The position numbers and the translations under genes are program-made. The notes under the pieces are model-generated. The model was not told where the DNA came from. It worked only from the letters and a program-made list of their open reading frames with translations, and searched no databases. 64,000 nt of DNA, from NCBI RefSeq assembly GCF_033568475.1, contig NC_133122.1, positions 181,059,449 to 181,123,448 on the forward strand, written 5' to 3'. This DNA is from Henckelia pumila. Lineage: Eukaryota > Streptophyta > Magnoliopsida > Lamiales > Gesneriaceae. Below are positions 58,818 through 64,000 of the stretch, in pieces. Within the stretch, counting starts at the first letter, position 1; every line of letters begins with the position of its first letter.

Positions 58818-58825
58818 TGATACCA

Positions 58826-60045
58826 AGACGTTAGCATAAAACGCTCAGTACGAGAGTATGAGTATACAATATTATATGTGCATGAATGCATATGTACGGG
58901 TACCAAGACGCGAGGTCAAGAATAGTCTAGGGCCCTGGGTATATAGAACGTTGTGTCGTCGCTTCAACGGGTGACCTACATACCCAACTGATGGTGACCT
59001 AACACAATTCTACGTGTCCAACCAATATTGTTAACTTGACATGAGCAATGTGTCCAACCATCCACTGACAAGATAGAGTAAACACCCTATTAGAAGATAT
59101 CACAAGGATACAAACTCAAGATGATCATGCATGAAGCATAATAACATGTCATAATATATGCAGATAAAATCATTCCATATAACAATGCAACACATAATAC
59201 ATGCATACTCAATCAGGATATCTCGAATAGTACTTTCGTACCTTTCTAAGACAGTTCCTAGAAGCTCCCATCTAGATTCCAATCCTACCATGCAAGACTA
59301 CAATTCATAATAATCATTCATCATCTAACATGCTCTAAAAGTCTTAATTAAACTATAGCATACTCCTATTTTCTATAAGGAGCTAGAGATATACATTCGT
59401 CTATCGTCTGCCCGCTGATGTCGAATGCTCAAAAGCTTGGGCATCGCCCTACTACGACCTTTGGACACCTCGCCAAAGCTCCGCTGCTTGGCTACTATTA
59501 TGAACACTGTCTGTTATATTAAAAATATACTAATACCTACTCCAACTCTTTATAAAAGAGTCCCAAAGCCCTTAAAATCGAGACATCATGGGAGAAGAGA
59601 GGATTATGAGCGATTTTCAAATAAGACTCTCGACCCTTATTTATAGAGCACGGTCGGAAGCTCCGATCTGCCCATGCATGCTACGTTCCAATCGGCCAAG
59701 ATTGGAAGCTCCGATCTACACTTCGGATGTTCCGAACTCGTTCATGCAGCTACATGTTTCAGCTTCAATGCCACGTGCAAGACACTACGATTGGAAGCTC
59801 CGATCGTCACGTTGCTTCCGAACTGCTTCGTTGGTTTCGATCCCTTCGGACCCTCCGAACCCATTAAGCTATGTAGTTTGGACCTTCTGAACTAACCGAG
59901 CCCAATTAAGCCCATTAACCATTTTTGGGTATTCTAGATCCGATTTCTAGGTTCGTTTGATCATATGAAAATTCTTTAATCATGTTTTATTAGTTCTAAA
60001 CATGATTAGTAAATTAAACTTGTAAATTTGGACCGGGTTACTACA
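58826..60045 (-). repeat. LTR D (Gypsy type, about 1.2 kb)
   Basis: Starts TGTAGTAACCCGG on the minus strand (60045), a common Gypsy LTR start. It runs to a partial primer site TGGTATCA (58825-58818). It carries GGAAGCTCCGATC three times (about 59655, 59703 and 59792). It is unlike the 3' LTR of element C. The end near 58826 lacks a clear CA, so that limit is approximate. Confidence 0.55.
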
Positions 60046-60179
60046 TTATAGCTTGGGTTTTCCATTATTTTACTGATTGATTTTGAGCAATTACTACATG
60101 TTTCGTGTCATGTATTTGCCTTATTTTTTTTTAATCTCATGTATGTATATCTTGAAGCAATATAATTTGTGTTCGGTTG

Positions 60180-60880
60180 TGAAACACAAAAAATCTTGAT
60201 TTTGATGATGACAAAACTTGTTATTGTATTTTTAATATATTTACTCTAGTGTGAATTTGTTAACTCAAGATGGAAACAAAAACTGAAATTTTAGCAATTT
60301 GAATTTTTGGCGAGCTTTAGTATTTTGATGATATCTCACAGCTCAAAGATGAAAATTATTAGCCGTCAAGATGAATGCATAAAATACTCAATTTGGAACA
60401 TATCGTATTTCAGGTCATTTGTGCTAAAACAGATGCTATCTAGACCAAACTGATATCTCAAGTCCAAACTGAATTGGACCAGTCGAGCATAAAGCAGAAG
60501 CAGTTTACCTCAAGCAGTTCTGGTATTTTGGCCATATCTTGCAGCTCGGTTATCCAAATGGAATGATTCAGTATGCGTTACGAATCTTAGACAATGATCT
60601 ATAAATCATATGTACAAGTAAAAGTCTGAATCAGAGAATAAAGAGCTGCTAAATTGCATTGAAATTTCTGGTTTGGAATTGAAATTCTGCAAAACAAAAT
60701 TTTGGCACAGTCTGGTATTTTGAGCTTAACTCTCTCATATGAAATCCCATTTGAGTGATTTTTTTATGATGTGTAAAGCCAAGACAAATAGCTATAAAAG
60801 CCGCAAGAATCTCTTTTCCTTTAATTTGTATCTTTATACTGTAAATTATTAAAAATAAAAACAAATAAACATAAAACAAA
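60180..60880. repeat. probable Copia LTR remnant (SIRE-like)
   Basis: Strings such as cttgattttgatgatgacaa, aactgatatctc, gcagtttacc and a later tataaaagccgcaagaatc resemble the style of SIRE-type LTRs, including the Copia LTR at 22645. Ends and partner were not found. Confidence 0.4.
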
Positions 60881-62162
60881 TATGAATATATAGATCAAAA
60901 TGAAAATGAACTTAACGCAATGCAGTTTAGAATCTAAGTTACGCAGACAAGTACAAAAATCGTGTCAAAACATTACCTAAAATGGGTGCATTTCCGAGTG
61001 AAATAATTGACATAAAAAAGAATCCGAAACTTGTGATACATGCTCCAAATTTAGAATCTAAGTTCAACATATGCATGAAAAACTATATCCAACACACGTT
61101 TGGAATGGTGATTTCCCTAATTCCCAAAAAAAAAAAAAAAGAAGTAAGAAAGCATTTGGAATGATAACACTTCTATCAACTCTTGAGACGAATTACAACA
61201 AGTACAATCATAGGGATTCAAATAAAAAAAAACAATGTGGTTATGAAGGACTTAATTCCTCCAAGATTTTATGGTATATACATTTGGTTTCTGATTTATA
61301 TAAAAATAAATAAATAAATAAAGTGCAATCAATGGTTATTCAGCAAACAACACATTGAGGAAACTCTAAAACATGTTAGGCAAAAAATAGAAGAAAGAAA
61401 GGCAAAAAAGGGCAAGAAATAGCAAAAAGTAAATTAGAAGTCCTAAGATATTACATTAACTGCAAATATCTCGTTGCAATTATGACAATCAGATATTAAC
61501 TTCAAGTTAAAGAAAGCACAAAATAACAATCTATAGCTCACTGATTGGTATCTTACATTCTATTTGGATTGTTTGACATCCTTTGTCCAGTTATTTTAGT
61601 CTTGGTTCATAACAAAATACTCAAATTTCCATAAGCAACAAATTTTATTTTATTTTATTTTTCCCTCTCTGACTTTTCCAGCATTTAACCAACAGGATCC
61701 CAAACTTTAATTTCCAGCCCATGGTAGATGGCACATGAAGTTGGTTGACAAAAGTCCTTCAAAAATCATTCAGAAGATTCTCAGATGCAAAGCAAGGGGT
61801 TTTGAGATTTCATTTCAGTCATACTTTCTTTAACTCGTTTTCCAAAGAGTTCAAATCAACCCAGTTAAAATAGAAGAATGATATAAACACAAGGAGCCTT
61901 TAGTCTAGCATTAGCATACAAAACGCCTTCAAGATGATAACTGCATCTGCACCTAATTTCAATACCAATTCAAAGTACTGGTATGTATACATCGCGTTAA
62001 TATTTTTCACCTGAGCTACCGGGACTCTTAACAACACTCTCCAATCACTTGATTCCCTCATCAGCTCATGCTGAACACAATTCTCTACAATATGAACTTC
62101 AATACAAGAAAAAAAGGATACCTGGGGATTGAACTGCAGTTGCCAGACTTCAGATGGGGGAG
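60881..62162. other. A-rich spacer, no gene recognised
   Basis: Mostly AT-rich DNA with short A runs (61127-61140) and an (aaat)n stretch near 61306-61320. No convincing exon or transposon end. Confidence 0.4.
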
Positions 62163-62262
62163 CCTAGAGAGTGGCTATAGTGTTGTTGCAGATGACGACG
62201 AGTTTATCATATGGTTTAGAGAATGCTAGACCATTTACGCTGCCAACATGGGCATCAATCTG
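62163..62262 (-). pseudogene. exon fragment resembling a TOPLESS-type corepressor WD40 repeat
   Basis: A minus-strand frame after an acceptor-like ttttgtccag reads IDAHVGSVNGLAFSKP and ends in a stop after IATL. The first part closely follows the IDAHVGGVNDLAFS region of TOPLESS proteins (from memory). What follows diverges and stops, so this looks like a captured or decayed exon. Confidence 0.45.
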
Positions 62263-62818
62263 GACAAAATTGATATGCTAAACAGGAATGAGAAATGGTA
62301 AACCTCAGCCGAAGCATCTCTTTTGTGTTTTCACTCGCAAAGCAGGTAGAGTTATGATCTTTATCCTCATCATCAATTCTAATAGTAGAGAACCTGCCAT
62401 TATGCAGAACCAAACTCATAGAGAACACAATTTTAACTTTAGAATTCTTCAGATAGTTTGAATATCACCTTGAATCTGAAATTTTGAAATCAGGATATTC
62501 TTCCAGTATCTAATTGTACTTTGGATATGGACCAAGTGTATCTGATAAAATGAAAAAAAGAGAACACAAATTTTTTAAATGAACTTCGAATGGGAAAAGA
62601 AGCAGCAATATATAGTGTCCAGAATCTATTATCCTTACTGGAGAAGCTGATGAACTTAAAATGGGAAACGAAGAATGGATTTTTAAATTAACTGAAGATG
62701 GCTAGAACAATGTTTAGGCTTAGTAATAACTAAAGATGGCATGCAACTATTTTACCCAAAATAATAAAATTTTCACAGAATTAAAACAACAATGTTAAAC
62801 CCCTAAAGCATACCTTAC

Positions 62819-64000
62819 TGGAACCGCCAGAAGAGATTTCACACCTTGCTGGCCAAGCTCGACAAGGACTTCATCGGTGTACGGTTTCAACCATTGTGCA
62901 GGTCCCACCCGACTCTAAATTCATGAGCATAGGTATATTAAAATTAACGCATATAGTAAAGTTTCATTAAGGTGGTTGTGGTGACGTCCATTGAAGGACG
63001 GTAAATATTCAGTTTAACCGAATGCTCAATAACACTAAAACCAACCTGATAAGCCAAAGTATGATCATTGTTAACTCCTCTAGATTTCAGTTCTTGCATG
63101 ATCAAGAAAATGCACTCTTCCATTTGATCTCTATATGGATCGCCTGCATCCTCAACGTAGCTGACATGAACTCCATGAGCACTGAAGAATATCATGGCCT
63201 AGAGTACCGAGCAAGATGTCAGTTTTATATTTCCCCTAATAACAGGGGCGCGTTTAAAATTTACTCGGTCAGGTCGACACTATCAAAGCTGGAAAAAAAA
63301 ACCCACCTCAGATGGGTTTGGGAGAATTTGTAACTATTTTTCAATCAAATCAGTCATAGACTTGATATAACCTTCTCTTTGATACCAAGACTTGATGATA
63401 GCAACAGGTAGGCTTGACAAATAGGCATCATTCCTAATAAAGAACTTGATTAGAAATTTAAAGGGCAAGGGAAATAAAATCTTATCCAACAAAGTGAGAT
63501 AAGGGTTCACCTAAACATGTCTAGTAGAACACGGATGCTTGATCCAGTAGTTGAAATAGAATATTGAGGATAGAGAAGTAATACTACGAGCTTTGTAATC
63601 CTATCTCTCTTGATCTATCACCAAGAATAAAAATAAAAGCAATCAATTTGATAATTAGAATTCAGAATGTTGATAAAACGTGGAAGGTTTTTAAACTTTT
63701 TAGAGTCTGCAAAAGATATGAAATCACCAAATTAGAGAAAAAAGCCTATGAAACCTAGTTTGTTTGACTGTATAATAACTCATGCATCAATAATGCAGCT
63801 TCAGAATTGGCATCCATAAATTAAAAAACAAGCTATTTCATTCTTATCACTTGCCTGATGAACCGCTTCCTCAGTGAATGGGTGCCAATACCGCATCGCC
63901 ACGTAAACATTAGCAGGAACCTTCTTATTTTCCAAAGCCAATTTCAATGCACTCGCCAGAAAGAAACAGGGGAATCAAATGATCACTCGTCTAAAACTAT
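62819..64000 (-). pseudogene. ferrochelatase pseudogene, 5' part beyond window
   Basis: Exon-like blocks on the minus strand, upstream to downstream, are about 63950-63855, 63614-63511, 63433-63307, 63198-63046 and 62914-62819. They encode [78 protein letters not shown] and [20 protein letters not shown]. These follow plant ferrochelatase, which inserts iron into protoporphyrin in plastids. An in-frame TAG stands at 63334-63336. The first intron starts with GC. The FSAHGVP Pro is His. The C-terminal exons expected after LLAVP are absent from 61-62.8 kb. Stop plus missing end argue for a pseudogene. Confidence 0.85.

Larger units (their letters stand above)
54813..58820 (-). mobile_element. 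Gypsy element C (chromovirus), 3' half, joined to LTR D
   Basis: From 3' to 5' on the minus strand it has a 3' LTR (54813-56918), polypurine tract, chromodomain, integrase and RNase H. At 58818-58825 RNase H abuts a partial primer site and the unrelated LTR D. RT, protease and gag are missing. The chromodomain identifies a chromovirus, Tekay-like by the RNase H/integrase sequence. Confidence 0.83.

Overview
The window is nuclear DNA of a flowering plant. Host genes have introns, and most of the sequence is LTR retrotransposons, an integrated plant pararetrovirus, MITE-like foldbacks, an AT-rich tandem repeat and a tRNA-derived SINE. The retroelement families (Tekay-type chromovirus, Tat, Athila, SIRE-type Copia with a long extra 3' ORF) and the host proteins fit a eudicot. 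I suspect an asterid, perhaps Lamiales, but that is inference. There are no bacterial features.

Layout. (1) 1.5-4.1 kb, minus: an apparently intact four-exon ERD7-type senescence/dehydration-associated gene. (2) 4.7-12.0 kb, minus: an endogenous caulimovirid. It carries a 35S-like promoter, a short uORF, both arms of the pregenomic RNA leader hairpin, a tRNA-Met primer site and two small ORFs. Capsid, movement, VAP-like, polymerase and transactivator-like genes follow. Most are broken by stops or frameshifts. Its promoter points at the ERD7 gene. (3) 12.2-14.1 kb: a 1.5 kb foldback and a 199 bp MITE. (4) 14.7-20.1 kb, minus: a 3'-truncated Tekay-like Gypsy element (A) with one 2 kb LTR. (5) 20.1-22.6 and 42.4-42.6 kb: one AT-rich tandem repeat block split by a 19.7 kb nest. 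The nest is a SIRE-type Copia (22645-42372, plus) whose extra 3' ORF is interrupted by a Gypsy element (B, 31825-40362, minus). B has nearly identical LTRs but a ruined interior. Both insertions keep target-site duplications. (6) 42.6-42.9 kb: an Au-like SINE. (7) 43.0-46.1 kb, plus: a nine-exon LRR receptor pseudokinase of the MRH1/MALE DISCOVERER 2 type. (8) 46.6-47.2 kb: a decayed hAT transposase. (9) 47.5-60.0 kb: a stack of truncated elements. A Tat-lineage element (E) is cut in its integrase by an Athila element, which is cut in gag by the 3' LTR of a chromovirus (C). C's other end is fused to an unrelated LTR (D). (10) 60.2-62.3 kb: a probable Copia LTR remnant and a TOPLESS-like exon fragment. 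(11) 62.8-64.0 kb, minus: a ferrochelatase pseudogene running off the window.

Only the ERD7 and LRR-kinase genes look functional as host genes. No operon-like cooperation is expected. The story is of insertion, nesting and decay by C-to-T/G-to-A change. The most unusual items are the pararetroviral leader whose two hairpin arms lie at opposite ends of the integrated copy, the multi-hairpin blocks in several unrelated LTRs, the young LTRs around a coding-dead interior in element B, and the back-to-back antisense/sense ORF pair in the Copia element. Exon limits and element ends were read by eye.
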